From contig NZ_LMTJ01000014.1 in assembly GCF_001510715.1 (NCBI RefSeq), positions 21,122-85,121 on the forward strand: a DNA stretch of 64,000 bases, given 5' to 3'. Position numbers and translations under genes: made by a program. Under the pieces are notes generated by a model, which did no database searches, was not told the DNA's origin, and worked only from the letters and a program-made list of their open reading frames with translations. This stretch comes from Bacillus sp. FJAT-29814. GTDB lineage: Bacteria; Bacillota; Bacilli; Bacillales; Cytobacillaceae. Position 1 is the stretch's first letter. Every line of letters begins with the position of its first letter. Below, piece by piece: positions 50,741 through 60,067 of the stretch.

Positions 50741-51598
50741 CTAGTTATTAAAAATATAATGTTCAAAAGCATAAGCTACGCCATGTTCATCATTTGTTAA
50801 CGTCACAATATCGGCATGTTTTTTGACTTCTTCTTCAGCATTTTCCATGGCAATCGATAGTCCTGCAGCATGAAACATCGGAATGTCATTTCTTTCATCA
50901 CCAATGGCAACCGTATCTTCAAGCGGAATGCCAAAGTGGCGCGCCATTGCTTTTAAACCATTCCCTTTGTGGCCATTCATATGTGTGACCTCCAGATTAA
51001 AAGGGGAAGAGGAAGCAATGGTAATTTCCTCAATGGCTTCCATATTAGTCTGCAACCGTCCTTTTTGCTCGGGTTCAAGCCCCAAAATAAGAAACTTTAG
51101 CACAGTAGAATCTTCTGTAAGGACTTCCTCAAATTGATTAAAAATGGGCTGTCCATATACATGAGGAGGAGTAGTGAACATTTTATAATCTTTATGAGTG
51201 TAGTATTCTTCCGGAACAAGGCCCGATGATAAAACTTTCTCAAATCGTTCCAGCCAATGCTGATGGGCAAAGGTAATTTTGTCGGTACAGATTTTATAAG
51301 GCATATATTCCTTTTCCAACTCTAAGGCGATTCTTTGGCTTTGAGTTAGGGACAAAGTAGTTAACTCTATCAATTTTCCATCCACATACAAAGCCGTACC
51401 ATTATTGGCGCCAACAGGGCAGCTCAAGCCGTATTTGTCCAGCTCGGCATTAACCGATTCAGGCCCACGGCCAGATAACGCCATCACAATATGCCCTCGC
51501 TCCTGCGCCTTTTTAATAGCCCGGATGTTTTCTTCACTGATCTCTTTTTTTGAATTTAAAGTAGTACCGTCCAAATCAAGTGCAATTAGTTTTTTCAT
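50741..51598 (-). CDS. Cof-type HAD-IIB sugar-phosphate phosphatase
   Basis: The 285-residue protein begins MKKLIALDLDGTTLNSKKEIS, with the catalytic Asp8 and Asp10. It has ALSGRGPE near residue 40 and GDERNDIPM in the C-terminal metal site, the pattern of Cof/YidA phosphatases. These act on a range of sugar phosphates and on PLP or FMN; the substrate here is unknown. It is convergent with the glucuronate operon, so it is not part of that transcript. Confidence 0.88.
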   Translation of the reverse strand: MKKLIALDLDGTTLNSKKEISEENIRAIKKAQERGHIVMALSGRGPESVNAELDKYGLSCPVGANNGTALYVDGKLIELTTLSLTQSQRIALELEKEYMPYKICTDKITFAHQHWLERFEKVLSSGLVPEEYYTHKDYKMFTTPPHVYGQPIFNQFEEVLTEDSTVLKFLILGLEPEQKGRLQTNMEAIEEITIASSSPFNLEVTHMNGHKGNGLKAMARHFGIPLEDTVAIGDERNDIPMFHAAGLSIAMENAEEEVKKHADIVTLTNDEHGVAYAFEHYIFNN

Positions 51599-51626
51599 AG
51601 GATGCCTCTCCCTTTACCTGAACTCT

Positions 51627-51950
51627 CTATAGCTCTTCAAGAATTAGTTCTTTTTCTACTGTATTTTCTCCTACATAGGTCCATACCCCACGTAATGTTC
51701 TTTCCATAGGTCTGAGGATGCAGGTACCCCCAACAAACTGCGAAGCTGCATTTAGCTGGTTGAAAGCCGCATTTAGGACGCCTTGGTCATTAAACATACC
51801 AATGAGCTCACCATATACGATATTTCTGCCATTATATGTTGCTTTAACTATATTTTTATTTTGCTTAAAGTAAAAGGTAGTTTCGGATGTACGATCGCCT
51901 TTGTCTTTATTGGTCGTACTAATAAAAATCTTATTATGGAAATTAGCCAT
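51627..51950 (-). CDS. Small protein of the family often labelled 'n-acetylglutamate synthase'
   Basis: The protein of 107 residues (MANFHNKIFISTTNKDKGD...) has the pattern TSETTFYFKQNKNIVKATYNGRNIVYGELIG, then GVLNAAFNQLN and a tail VWTYVGENTVEKELILEE. I recall this pattern in small Bacillus proteins that databases call n-acetylglutamate synthase; that enzyme role is doubtful for so short a beta-rich protein. ATG 51950 lies eight bases after GGAG on the minus strand; an upstream GTG is less likely. Confidence 0.65.
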   Translation of the reverse strand: MANFHNKIFISTTNKDKGDRTSETTFYFKQNKNIVKATYNGRNIVYGELIGMFNDQGVLNAAFNQLNAASQFVGGTCILRPMERTLRGVWTYVGENTVEKELILEEL

Positions 51951-52040
51951 GTCCACCACTCCAAAATTCTAGGCTTGACAGAGTATTGAATCTAACAATA
52001 GAGCAGTGTATGCACACACCGCTCGTTCTAATGAAGTAAT

Positions 52041-53021
52041 TTATTTATGGCCAACGATTGGATGCGGCACATATGGTTCTTCCAAGAAGGCCATTTCTTC
52101 AGGTGTTAACTTGATTGATAGTGCACCTACCGCATTTTCGAGATGAGAAATTTTCTGCGCCCCGATAATCGGTGATGTTACTGGCTCTTTACTCAGCAGC
52201 CAGGCAAGGGCGATATGGACGCGGGGAACTCCATATTTTTCGGCTAGTGAGGCAACCCGTTCGACGACCAATCGATCGGCATCTGCCGTCGCATCATACT
52301 TGGACCTCTGAACCATATCGGTTTCGGAACGATGCGTTGTTTCTGACCAATCACGGGTCAATCTTCCTGAGGCAAGGGGGCTATATGAAGTCACCGCAAT
52401 TTTTTCCTCCGTGCAAAGCGGCAGCATCTCCCGCTCCTCTTCGCGGTAGATGAGGTTGTAATGGTTTTGCATGGATACAAATTTTGTCCAGCCATGTTTC
52501 TCAGCGACATGCAATGCCTTTTGAAACTGCCAGGCATACATCGCAGAGGCCCCGATGTACCTTGCTTTCCCCGCCTTCACGATATCATGCATCGCTTCCA
52601 TTGTTTCTTCAATCGGGGTATTGTAATCCCAGCGGTGGATGATATATAGATCAACATAATCGGTTCCGAGTCTCTTAAGACTCTGGTCTATTTGGCTCAT
52701 GATGTGCTTTCGGGACAGGCCGCCGCCATTTGGCCCTTCATGCATCTGGCCATGCACCTTTGTGGCAATCACAATTTCATCACGATTGGCATAATCCTTT
52801 AGCGCCCGTCCAAGGTATTCCTCGCTTGTTCCGAGTGAATATACATTAGCTGTATCAAAAAAATTGATACCAAGCTCAAGGGCTTTTTTAATGATTGGAC
52901 GACTGTTTTCCTCATCAAGCACCCATTCATGAACCCAGCGTTTCGCATCACCAAAGCCCATGCAGCCGAGGCAAAGTCTTGATACATCCATACCGGTATT
53001 GCCTAGTTTTGCATATTCCAT
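52041..53021 (-). CDS. Aldo/keto reductase
   Basis: The 326-residue protein has the AKR barrel: MEYAKLGNTGMDVSRLCLG at the start, the catalytic Asp and Tyr in FFDTANVYSLGTSEEYLG, Lys in VIATKVHG, and His in YIIHRWD. It uses NADPH to reduce aldehydes or ketones; the substrate is unknown. ATG 53021 follows GTGGGG on the minus strand; an upstream start lacks support. It diverges from an AraC-type regulator gene, which probably controls it. Confidence 0.9.
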   Translation of the reverse strand: MEYAKLGNTGMDVSRLCLGCMGFGDAKRWVHEWVLDEENSRPIIKKALELGINFFDTANVYSLGTSEEYLGRALKDYANRDEIVIATKVHGQMHEGPNGGGLSRKHIMSQIDQSLKRLGTDYVDLYIIHRWDYNTPIEETMEAMHDIVKAGKARYIGASAMYAWQFQKALHVAEKHGWTKFVSMQNHYNLIYREEEREMLPLCTEEKIAVTSYSPLASGRLTRDWSETTHRSETDMVQRSKYDATADADRLVVERVASLAEKYGVPRVHIALAWLLSKEPVTSPIIGAQKISHLENAVGALSIKLTPEEMAFLEEPYVPHPIVGHK

Positions 53022-53094
53022 ATGATAAGACCCCACTTTCCAAATATATATTTCCATTATGGATGAAATTAAAAGAAACCGTTAGCTCATTCAT

Positions 53095-53108
53095 GGCAAA
53101 TGTTTGCC
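53095..53108 (+). promoter_or_regulatory. Palindrome in the divergent AKR/AraC spacer
   Basis: GGCAAATGTTTGCC is a perfect inverted repeat between the two divergent genes. It is a candidate operator for the AraC-type regulator. Confidence 0.45.
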
Positions 53109-53126
53109 TAATACTCTCACAGCCAC

Positions 53127-53155
53127 TTACACAATCGATGATTTTTCATTATAAT
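53127..53155 (+). promoter_or_regulatory. Promoter of the AraC-type gene
   Basis: TTACAC (53127-53132) and TATAAT (53150-53155) are spaced by 17 bases, 35 bases before the start. Confidence 0.6.
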
Positions 53156-53189
53156 GACTCTATTATCGAAAAAAGGGACTGGTGACCTT

Positions 53190-54107
53190 ATGTCTGAACA
53201 AATCTTTAAGCAGCATGATGAACTGGCCAAACTCATTGAACGTTTTTCTGATGGGGAAGGTGTACACGAGACCTCCATTTCATCTTTATTTTTGATTCGT
53301 CATTCTGAAGTCTCTGAACCGATTCATGGTGTTTACAAGCCTTGTTTTTGCATTGTCGTCCAAGGTTTGAAGGAAGTGCTGCTTGGGCAGGAGCGCTTTC
53401 GGTACGGTCCTGGAGATTACTTTGTCGCTTCTGTTGACCTACCGGTTACGGGCCAAATTATGAAGGCTACTTCTTACGCACCCTATTTGGCGCTCAAGCT
53501 TGAATTTGCCCCAAGTCAAATTTTGGAGGTTATCGATGAATCTAAACTTGAAGTTGGGCGGAAAAACAATGCGAAGCGGGGCATGTTTGTTACCCAAATC
53601 GAATCATCTTTGTTGGATGCGGTAACAAGGCTGATCAATCTGTTGGACAATCCGAAAGACATACCGGTGCTCGCTCCCCTATTCACGAAGGAAATTCTTT
53701 ATAGAATTCTGCAGGGGCAGCATGGGGATACACTGAAACAAATTGCGATAGAAGGAAGCAGTACCAATCAAATCAGGGACGTAATAGAAAAAATCACTAC
53801 TAACTATAATAAATCGTTTCGGATTGAGGAACTGGCGGAAGTGGCAAACATGAGTGTTTCTTCGCTGCACCGTTACTTTAAAGAGGTAACGGCAATGAGT
53901 CCGATTCAATTTCAAAAACAGCTGCGATTGCAGGAAGCCCGGCGCTTGTTGTTACTCGAGTCAACAGATGCCGCCGATGTCGCATTCCGGGTAGGCTATG
54001 AAAGCCCATCGCAGTTCAGCCGTGAATATTCGCGGATGTTCGGGTTTCCGCCGCGAGAGGATATCAAGCGGTTGAGAGCGAAGTTTGACAATAGAAAAAA
54101 TGCCTAA
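53190..54107 (+). CDS. AraC-family transcriptional regulator (AraC_N type)
   Basis: The 305-residue protein has an N-terminal cupin-like AraC_N domain (CFCIVVQGLKEVLLG, YGPGDYFVASVDLPVTG). Two C-terminal helix-turn-helix motifs follow: IEELAEVANMSVSSLHRYFKEVT and AADVAFRVGYESPSQFSREYSRMFG. Members usually activate a divergent oxidoreductase gene, as the layout here suggests. ATG 53190 (MSEQIFKQHDEL) follows a weak GGTG; an upstream in-frame start at 53154 would overlap the promoter -10. Confidence 0.9.
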   Translation: MSEQIFKQHDELAKLIERFSDGEGVHETSISSLFLIRHSEVSEPIHGVYKPCFCIVVQGLKEVLLGQERFRYGPGDYFVASVDLPVTGQIMKATSYAPYLALKLEFAPSQILEVIDESKLEVGRKNNAKRGMFVTQIESSLLDAVTRLINLLDNPKDIPVLAPLFTKEILYRILQGQHGDTLKQIAIEGSSTNQIRDVIEKITTNYNKSFRIEELAEVANMSVSSLHRYFKEVTAMSPIQFQKQLRLQEARRLLLLESTDAADVAFRVGYESPSQFSREYSRMFGFPPREDIKRLRAKFDNRKNA

Positions 54108-54129
54108 TCTCCATCATTTAATCGCTAAA

Positions 54130-54166
54130 AAACACCCTTACTCGTTAAAGTAAAGGGTCTTTTTTG
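54130..54166 (+). terminator. Terminator after the AraC-type gene
   Basis: ACCCTTACT pairs with AGTAAAGGGT (one bulged A) around CGTTAA, followed by CTTTTTTG. Confidence 0.65.
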
Positions 54167-54228
54167 TGTTTTTTAAGTATTACTATTTTCTTGTTGGAAC
54201 AGTATAATCAAGGATGGGAGTTGAGAGC

Positions 54229-55386
54229 ATGAATAAAAAAGACATTGCCAATATTCGCAAGGAATTTAAATTAGATAATTATAAGATGAACATTCGTGAG
54301 ATCTTCAATGTTTATGTCCAAAAAGAATCCGGTGAAATTTATCACCAGGTGTGCCAGCCGTTTCAAATGCTGGAACAGGAGACACAAGAATTGTTTCTCG
54401 TTAATTTTAAAAAAGTGTTAACGGGCAACCTCGATGCCAAGTTGTTTGAGCTGAAATTCAAACGGGATGTCGATTACAGCACACAATCCATCCTTTTCGA
54501 GGGATTGCAGTCTGATTCTTCCGATTGGCAGGATAACATGATTGAAATAGTCAGTAAAATGTTTGCCAACACTGCTTATGAATTTGATACAGTTGTCACT
54601 TTTATTCGAGCTGAATACCGAAAAGCGACAAAGAAGCGAAATCTAGAATCTGAAGAAGGCGGGGATGATGAGGTTTATTCCAGCCAAATCATCCTGTGCA
54701 GTCTCAATAAAACCGACCAGCCGAAAAAAGCACTCATGTTTGATTATATTGAAAAAGAGTTCAAGTCCTATCATGTCGTCGATCCGATTATTAATATGGA
54801 TTCGCCGCTGTCAGGCTTTTTGTTCCCAACTTTTAATGACAATGCTGCTGATGTCAACCATATTCTCTATTGTGCCGGCAAGGCGAATCAGCCTGATTTT
54901 CGATTTATTGAAGAGGTGCTAAATTGCGAAGACATCATGACGGCCCAGGATGATAAAGACAGCTTCGATTTGATTTTAAAAGAAGTCATCGGGGACGAAG
55001 TGGATTCTAGAGTCATCTCCAATGTTTATGAGGAAATCGACAAGGTGCTGCAGGAGAATGAAGAAAAGGAAGAAAGCGAAATCCCGACGCTGGATTATCG
55101 TGATGTTGAACGGATCCTGACGGTAAGCGGCGTCGAAAATGTCGATACAGCCAAAGTGGAGCATGCCTTCAAAAGTGTCATCGCTGATGAAAAGCATGAA
55201 TTCAAAGCAAGCAATTTAGTCCCGAAATCGATTAAAATCAGCACGAAGGTGGCCGATGTCACCATCAGCCCAACAGACTTGAAATACGTAAAATATATTA
55301 CGTATGAAGGAAAACGTTGCCTGTTGCTGGAGGTCGATGAAGAGGTCGTCGTGGAAGGATTTAAGTTGGAGTCAGGGACACTTTAG
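54229..55386 (+). CDS. DUF4317 family protein
   Basis: The 385-residue acidic protein begins MNKKDIANIRKEFKLDNYKMNIREIFNVYV, the pattern of DUF4317. It has no signal peptide, membrane segment or catalytic motif that I recognise. Function is unknown. ATG 54229 follows GGGAG by nine bases; an in-frame ATG at 54214 contains that site. It stands alone between two terminators, with a convergent redox gene behind it. Confidence 0.75.
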   Translation: MNKKDIANIRKEFKLDNYKMNIREIFNVYVQKESGEIYHQVCQPFQMLEQETQELFLVNFKKVLTGNLDAKLFELKFKRDVDYSTQSILFEGLQSDSSDWQDNMIEIVSKMFANTAYEFDTVVTFIRAEYRKATKKRNLESEEGGDDEVYSSQIILCSLNKTDQPKKALMFDYIEKEFKSYHVVDPIINMDSPLSGFLFPTFNDNAADVNHILYCAGKANQPDFRFIEEVLNCEDIMTAQDDKDSFDLILKEVIGDEVDSRVISNVYEEIDKVLQENEEKEESEIPTLDYRDVERILTVSGVENVDTAKVEHAFKSVIADEKHEFKASNLVPKSIKISTKVADVTISPTDLKYVKYITYEGKRCLLLEVDEEVVVEGFKLESGTL

Positions 55387-55405
55387 TGCCATTTAAAAAA
55401 TGAAA

Positions 55406-55440
55406 TGGGTCCCTGCAAATGCCAGGGACCAACTTTTTAC
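55406..55440 (+). terminator. Bidirectional terminator between convergent genes
   Basis: GGTCCCTG (55408-55415) pairs with CAGGGACC (55423-55430), followed by AACTTTTT on the plus strand and a T-rich run on the minus strand. Confidence 0.7.
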
Positions 55441-55443
55441 ATA

Positions 55444-56373
55444 TTATTTGTTTAGCACAAAATATTTTTCTCCAAGAAGCTCCTTTTCTTCATAAGTGCC
55501 TGAAGTTAATTCTTTCTGGATAAAGGCACTGATTTCTGATTGTTCAAGATTATACATCTCTTCAATTTCCTTAGAAAATAGAAGTTTTTCTTTTTCAAGC
55601 AGGTTGGAAATGGAAGGCAGCGCTCTTGGTTGGGGCTCTTCTCCGTTTAAAATTTGAGATAACCCGGAAACATAATAACTAAACGGGCGGCCGCCAACGA
55701 TCTTTACGCCTTTCTTTTCTTCATTAACCATGATAATTGATGGAAATCCTCTGACGCCTAGGCTTCTGGCAAGACCAAAATCTTCATTTAACAATTGCTG
55801 TCCGGCCAGCTGTTCTGCTTCATTGACAATGGTTTCTCCATCAAGGCCCAGCTTGTTGACGATATCCATCATCTCGGATTTGTCGGCAATATTCCGGTTG
55901 AAGGCAAACAGCTCTTCCCGAGCACGCCGCAAGTATTCATTGGCCAATGCATCATTATGATGTTTTTGGATCATTTTATATACCCGTGAAGGCGGGTAAG
56001 AGGATTGAACAGGATTGTCGATCATCAGTGACCCATCAATTGGCATCCTCGAGTATTCGCCCACTTCTCTCCAGTGTCCAGCCACGTCCGCCGGTCCATT
56101 AATTCCGTTTGCGGGATCCACCGGTCCGTCTCCCCATTTTTCAAGCAATCCTCCCATTATGGTATGGAAGTTAAAATAGTGGCCATACTGCACGATAAAA
56201 CGGCGAAGGACGGGCTCGAGTGCCCAGCAATGTGAGCAAATCGGGTCTGTCACATAATAAACATCAATTGTTTTCTTTGGTTGATTCAAGTCAAAAAACT
56301 CCATCTTGTCTTCTCCAGCTACCCCACAAACTCCCGTTTCTAAGTCACAAATCATATTATTTTTATCAGCCAA
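55444..56373 (-). CDS. DsbA-family thioredoxin-fold protein (SpxH/YjbH-like)
   Basis: The 309-residue cytosolic protein has a thioredoxin-like site Cys46-x2-Cys49 in DPICSHCWALEPVL, a helical insert, and GVRGFPSIIMVNEE with the cis-proline. The N-terminus MICDLETGVCG has two further cysteines. The CWALEP context resembles the ClpXP adaptor SpxH, but it could be a distinct FrnE-like oxidoreductase. It diverges from a TetR-type regulator, which may control it. No signal peptide is present. Confidence 0.8.
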   Translation of the reverse strand: MADKNNMICDLETGVCGVAGEDKMEFFDLNQPKKTIDVYYVTDPICSHCWALEPVLRRFIVQYGHYFNFHTIMGGLLEKWGDGPVDPANGINGPADVAGHWREVGEYSRMPIDGSLMIDNPVQSSYPPSRVYKMIQKHHNDALANEYLRRAREELFAFNRNIADKSEMMDIVNKLGLDGETIVNEAEQLAGQQLLNEDFGLARSLGVRGFPSIIMVNEEKKGVKIVGGRPFSYYVSGLSQILNGEEPQPRALPSISNLLEKEKLLFSKEIEEMYNLEQSEISAFIQKELTSGTYEEKELLGEKYFVLNK

Positions 56374-56533
56374 TTTATTAGTCCCCTTTCAAAAGTTGTT
56401 TAGCGAGGCATCGCGTTTGCTTTATATTTGTATCCTATAACATAATGAAACAAAGCAATACCAATAGATCATCGATTTTGTCGTTTATCCAACACTATGG
56501 AAAAATTGTTGAAAAAGTAGGAGGGAGAATCAC

Positions 56534-57100
56534 ATGACGCATACAAAAACCGATCCCCGCATCCTGAGGACTCGCAAATTAATTATGGATTCTTTCATTG
56601 AACTCTCAGGTAAAAAGGAATTCAAGGATATCACCATTAAGGATATAACCACAGAAGCGATGATTAATCGAGCAACTTTCTATTATCATTTTGAAGATAT
56701 TTATGACTTATTGGAGAAGGTATTATCGGAAGTCCTGTTAATCAATCTGAATGGTGATTCTTACGAAAAGGGAGAACTGAATGAAGGAACCTTTGTGAGT
56801 ATTTTCGGTGCGATAACCAATTTTCAAACGTCATTATCTAACCGCTGCCATCGAGGATATGAAGACACCATTGCTCGTATTATTAGGGAACAGCTCGAGA
56901 TTATTTTTTATAAAATGCTTTTGAATCAGCGACCATCAGAAAATAAGCAAGCCCTGAATACCGCTGCGGTCATGCTGAGTTGGGGACTATATGGGGCTTC
57001 TGTAGAGTGGAGAAGAAGCAGTCGCACAATTTCCCCTGAGGAATTTATCAAACCGGTCATTCCTTATATAACGCATGGAACGAAAACAGGATTGCCGTAG
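56534..57100 (+). CDS. TetR/AcrR-family transcriptional regulator
   Basis: The 188-residue protein has an N-terminal TetR helix-turn-helix (IKDITTEAMINRATFYYHFEDIYDLLEKV, near residues 40-68). Its C-terminal domain is helical with the pattern seen in TetR_C-type regulators. AGGAGGGAG precedes the ATG. The spacer to the divergent DsbA-like gene contains the inverted repeat TTGCTTT (56417-56423)/AAAGCAA (56452-56458), a possible but widely spaced operator. Confidence 0.88.
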   Translation: MTHTKTDPRILRTRKLIMDSFIELSGKKEFKDITIKDITTEAMINRATFYYHFEDIYDLLEKVLSEVLLINLNGDSYEKGELNEGTFVSIFGAITNFQTSLSNRCHRGYEDTIARIIREQLEIIFYKMLLNQRPSENKQALNTAAVMLSWGLYGASVEWRRSSRTISPEEFIKPVIPYITHGTKTGLP

Positions 57101-57117
57101 GCAACCCTGTTTTTTAA
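57083..57117 (+). terminator. Terminator overlapping the tetR stop codon
   Basis: AAAACAGG and TGCC pair with GGCA and CCTGTTTT around GTA, followed by a T-run. It serves the TetR-type gene and, in reverse, the convergent FMN reductase gene. Confidence 0.7.
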
Positions 57118-57145
57118 ACTCGGTTAAAATTTTTTACTATAATGA

Positions 57146-57691
57146 TTAGACTGTTTTCACAAAGTCAATAAATGCTTCCACTTTGCTATCCAAGAAACTG
57201 AGTGTTCCTTCATCCACCAACTGGCCTTGTTCATCAATCTTCTGATTGACGAAATTAATCAGGACCTCATTTCCTCCCGGTGGAAGAATTTTGGCCTGCA
57301 TGCCAGGCGATGCTAGAATTTCACGCAGGTGCATTTGGGCCCGGACAGTTCCGAGCATTCCCGGTGTTGCGCCAAGAGCCATTACCGGTTTCCCGATGAA
57401 TACCTTGTCCACCCGGGAAGCCCAATCCAACGCGTTCTTTAACACGCCAGGAATGGACCAATTGTACTCCGGTGTAATAATGATTACCCCGTCAGCATTG
57501 GCAATTTCCTGTTTAAATTCCTTTACCGCTTGTGGCGGGTCATTTTCTTCATCTTGGTCAAAATAAGGCAGGTTACGGATATCAAGCATTTTTATATTGA
57601 ATTTCCCCTGATACCGTTCTTCCATTGTTTTTGCCAGCTTCAAATTAAAAGACTCTTTTCTGAGACTTCCTACGATAGTCACAATGTTCAA
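57146..57691 (-). CDS. NAD(P)H-dependent FMN reductase
   Basis: The 181-residue flavodoxin-like protein has the phosphate loop GSLRKESFNLKLA at residues 8-20 and PEYNWSIPGVLKNALDW near residue 75, the signature of FMN_red enzymes. They reduce FMN, quinones or azo dyes. It has no partner gene; convergent with the TetR-type gene. GGAGGTG precedes the ATG on the minus strand. Confidence 0.92.
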   Translation of the reverse strand: MNIVTIVGSLRKESFNLKLAKTMEERYQGKFNIKMLDIRNLPYFDQDEENDPPQAVKEFKQEIANADGVIIITPEYNWSIPGVLKNALDWASRVDKVFIGKPVMALGATPGMLGTVRAQMHLREILASPGMQAKILPPGGNEVLINFVNQKIDEQGQLVDEGTLSFLDSKVEAFIDFVKTV

Positions 57692-57811
57692 GTTTTATCA
57701 CCTCCGAAACATATTCTACCATTTTAGTTTGAAAAACAATCATTCGATGCTCATATGCAAGCGAAAAGATAAAGTATAAATATTAAGGCAATACCTTGGA
57801 TGATCAAGGAA

Positions 57812-58513
57812 TTAACGCATCGATTCTGCAATTTCCTGCATTTTTTTCGACACCAGCGGGTAAAAATGAGTTTTTGCACTGGTGGTGGAATTGCCGCCGA
57901 AGAAATTGGTGCCAGGGCATGATTTCACATTATAGCTTGGTGCATTGTCCAATACTCTTTCGCCTGTCTTCAAATCCCACCAATGATGATAAGTAATCGT
58001 ATCAATTGAGGGAGTGAGACCGAATTTAATGTTAAGGGCGGCTGTGACGTAGACAATCGATTCTTTTTGTTCGGCCGTCATCACATCATGTCCGCTATCG
58101 AAATTCCCTACATTCTCTATCATAATCGAGCCCGAGTTAGCTATTGCTCCAATCGATCCCTCTGGCTCAACATTAAATGGCCGGCACACAGCCACTTTTC
58201 CATCCGGAAAAATCGTCAGGTTTTGGGCAATATTTTTCCAGCCCATTTTTGAAACATGAAAATTCTCCATGCTCTTTAACATTTGCAGGTGGTTATGGCC
58301 GTAAAACTGTTTATAGGAAGGCAGCCAGGTATGGTGGTGTTGAATTTTGTTTATTTTTCTGGTGAAGGTTTGACTAAATAACCAATTATTAAATTCCTCC
58401 CGCGTCATCAGTAAATATGGCCCTTGGGTGTTACTTTGGGTATTGGCAGCGGTGGACGCAGGCGCTAAAGTTATGAACAGCAAAATGGAGAAAAGCAAAA
58501 TAAGGTTCTTCAT
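57812..58513 (-). CDS. Secreted N-acetylmuramoyl-L-alanine amidase (Amidase_2/PGRP fold)
   Basis: The 233-residue protein has a signal peptide (LILLFSILLFITLAPASTAA). The catalytic fold has zinc ligands in KIQHHHTWLPS, TYHHWW and the late KSCPGTNFFGG with cysteine as third ligand. It would cleave the amide bond between muramic acid and the stem peptide outside the membrane. The role (cell separation, lysis or recycling) is unknown. It lies upstream of and divergent from ybaK. Confidence 0.85.
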   Translation of the reverse strand: MKNLILLFSILLFITLAPASTAANTQSNTQGPYLLMTREEFNNWLFSQTFTRKINKIQHHHTWLPSYKQFYGHNHLQMLKSMENFHVSKMGWKNIAQNLTIFPDGKVAVCRPFNVEPEGSIGAIANSGSIMIENVGNFDSGHDVMTAEQKESIVYVTAALNIKFGLTPSIDTITYHHWWDLKTGERVLDNAPSYNVKSCPGTNFFGGNSTTSAKTHFYPLVSKKMQEIAESMR

Positions 58514-58697
58514 AGATAAAAATCCTTTCGTAAAAAAATGCCTTTATCATTAGTGTGGTATATGGTTGGAGAAGTATTCAATCAAGGCAGAAAGCGACCT
58601 TTATTAAATGGATAAAAAATTGGCAATGGAAAACGGCAGTGTCTTTTGCATGTCTTAGGAACCGCAGTTAAAGAATAGTTCTAAGAGGTGAAAAGAA

Positions 58698-59141
58698 GTG
58701 ACAGTGATTACGACCTTTAAAGAAAAACGACGTGAAAAACAGATTAAATATGAGCGATCCGTTCTGAAGGAGCTTTCAATAAATACATTAAAAGAAAGAG
58801 TAAGGCAATATTTCGGTTCGACCAGAATCACCTCCAGTTTGATCATGAATTCCGGGGTGGAGGAGGCTTGTTATGATGTAGCCCTTGAGGCCTATTTGCT
58901 GGGAGCCAAATTCAGCAAATTTGGCTATTATGGCGAGGCTATGGAAGCCGTAAGGGCACGATGTTTTCGTGAAGAAAAGCATTTGGTTGATACGCTTTTC
59001 AACTTTCTGCTTTACTGGGGGAGCGGCGACGAAGGTGTCATGAGTGAATCGCTTTACTATTTATGTGAGCAATATGTCCATGTCTGGTGGCGGGAAGGTT
59101 TCGAAAAAGGACAGCGCCGCCACAAGCTCCGATTGCACTAA
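58698..59141 (+). CDS. ybaK: DUF2521 family protein YbaK
   Basis: The 147-residue protein starts with GTG at 58698 (MTVITTFKEKRREKQIKYER) behind AGAGGTG. It has the pattern EACYDVALEAYLLGAKFSKFGYYGEA in the middle and CEQYVHVWWREGFEKGQRRHKLRLH at the end. I recognise it as the ybaK gene that lies just upstream of cwlD in Bacillus. Function is unknown. It marks the return of conserved gene order after the accessory block. Confidence 0.85.
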   Translation: MTVITTFKEKRREKQIKYERSVLKELSINTLKERVRQYFGSTRITSSLIMNSGVEEACYDVALEAYLLGAKFSKFGYYGEAMEAVRARCFREEKHLVDTLFNFLLYWGSGDEGVMSESLYYLCEQYVHVWWREGFEKGQRRHKLRLH

Positions 59142-59205
59142 ATCTAAGTTCTAAACTCCTGTCTTGTCCCATATAAATTATTGAACAAGGGACGAGCGGG
59201 AAGGA

Positions 59206-59931
59206 ATGATTTGGTTGACAATCAAGAGGATAAAAATCATCGCGTTTGCGGTGGGACTTTTGGCATTGTTTTTCATACTTCAGATTGACTTTACCGATGA
59301 GAAGGAGACTTGGAATCTTCCGTTATCCGGTAAAATAATTCTGCTTGATGCCGGTCATGGCGGCCCCGATGGCGGAGCCGGAACCGGTGAAACGCTTGAA
59401 AAGGACATCGCCTTGGATATTACTTTAAAAGTTAGGGACTACCTGCAGCAGCAAGGGGCCCTAGTCGTGATGACCAGGACCACCGATACCGATTTGGCGG
59501 ACCCTGGAACAAGGGGTTACAGCAGAAGAAAAGTAGAAGATTTGAAAAAACGCTTAAAAATGATCAATGGAACGGATAATGATTTCTTTGTCAGTATCCA
59601 TTTAAATGCGATCCCGTCGCCAAGATGGAGCGGCGCTCAGACCTTTTACGCACCCCATCATAAGGAAAATGCCCGGGCGGCCAAGTTTATTCAGGAGGAG
59701 CTGCGCCGAAACCTGGAGAATACAACACGAAAAGCAAAGCCCATCAATTCCGTCTATATTCTGAAACATGCAAAAAGGCCAGGCGTTCTGGTCGAGGTAG
59801 GCTTTCTTTCTAACCCTGCAGAAAAAGCTAAATTAAAGAAGGAAGATTATCAAGAAAAAGTGGCGGCTTCGATTTATGAGGGGGTCATCCGTTATTTTAC
59901 GAATGAAAGGGAATTAAAGGAAACAGATTAG
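59206..59931 (+). CDS. cwlD: N-acetylmuramoyl-L-alanine amidase CwlD
   Basis: CwlD removes stem peptides during spore cortex synthesis so that muramic delta-lactam can form, which germination enzymes need. The 241-residue protein has an N-terminal membrane anchor (IIAFAVGLLALFFILQI). The Amidase_3 zinc site follows: His in LDAGHGGPDGG, the ligand Glu in ETLEKDIAL, His in VSIHLNA, and the catalytic Glu in LVEVGFLSNP. It precedes salA, as in B. subtilis. A weak hairpin GGAAG/CTTCC with T-run follows (59932-59967). Confidence 0.95.
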   Translation: MIWLTIKRIKIIAFAVGLLALFFILQIDFTDEKETWNLPLSGKIILLDAGHGGPDGGAGTGETLEKDIALDITLKVRDYLQQQGALVVMTRTTDTDLADPGTRGYSRRKVEDLKKRLKMINGTDNDFFVSIHLNAIPSPRWSGAQTFYAPHHKENARAAKFIQEELRRNLENTTRKAKPINSVYILKHAKRPGVLVEVGFLSNPAEKAKLKKEDYQEKVAASIYEGVIRYFTNERELKETD

Positions 59932-60067
59932 GGAAGAGGAGCTGGGGGCCCACTTCCTTTTTCTGCTTATTAACATGAATAATGTGTGATAGAAATAACA
60001 GTTTACATGTCTGATTATGATATACTGAGAGATGGAAACGAATTCATTTAGCGAGGTGTGTTTATAC

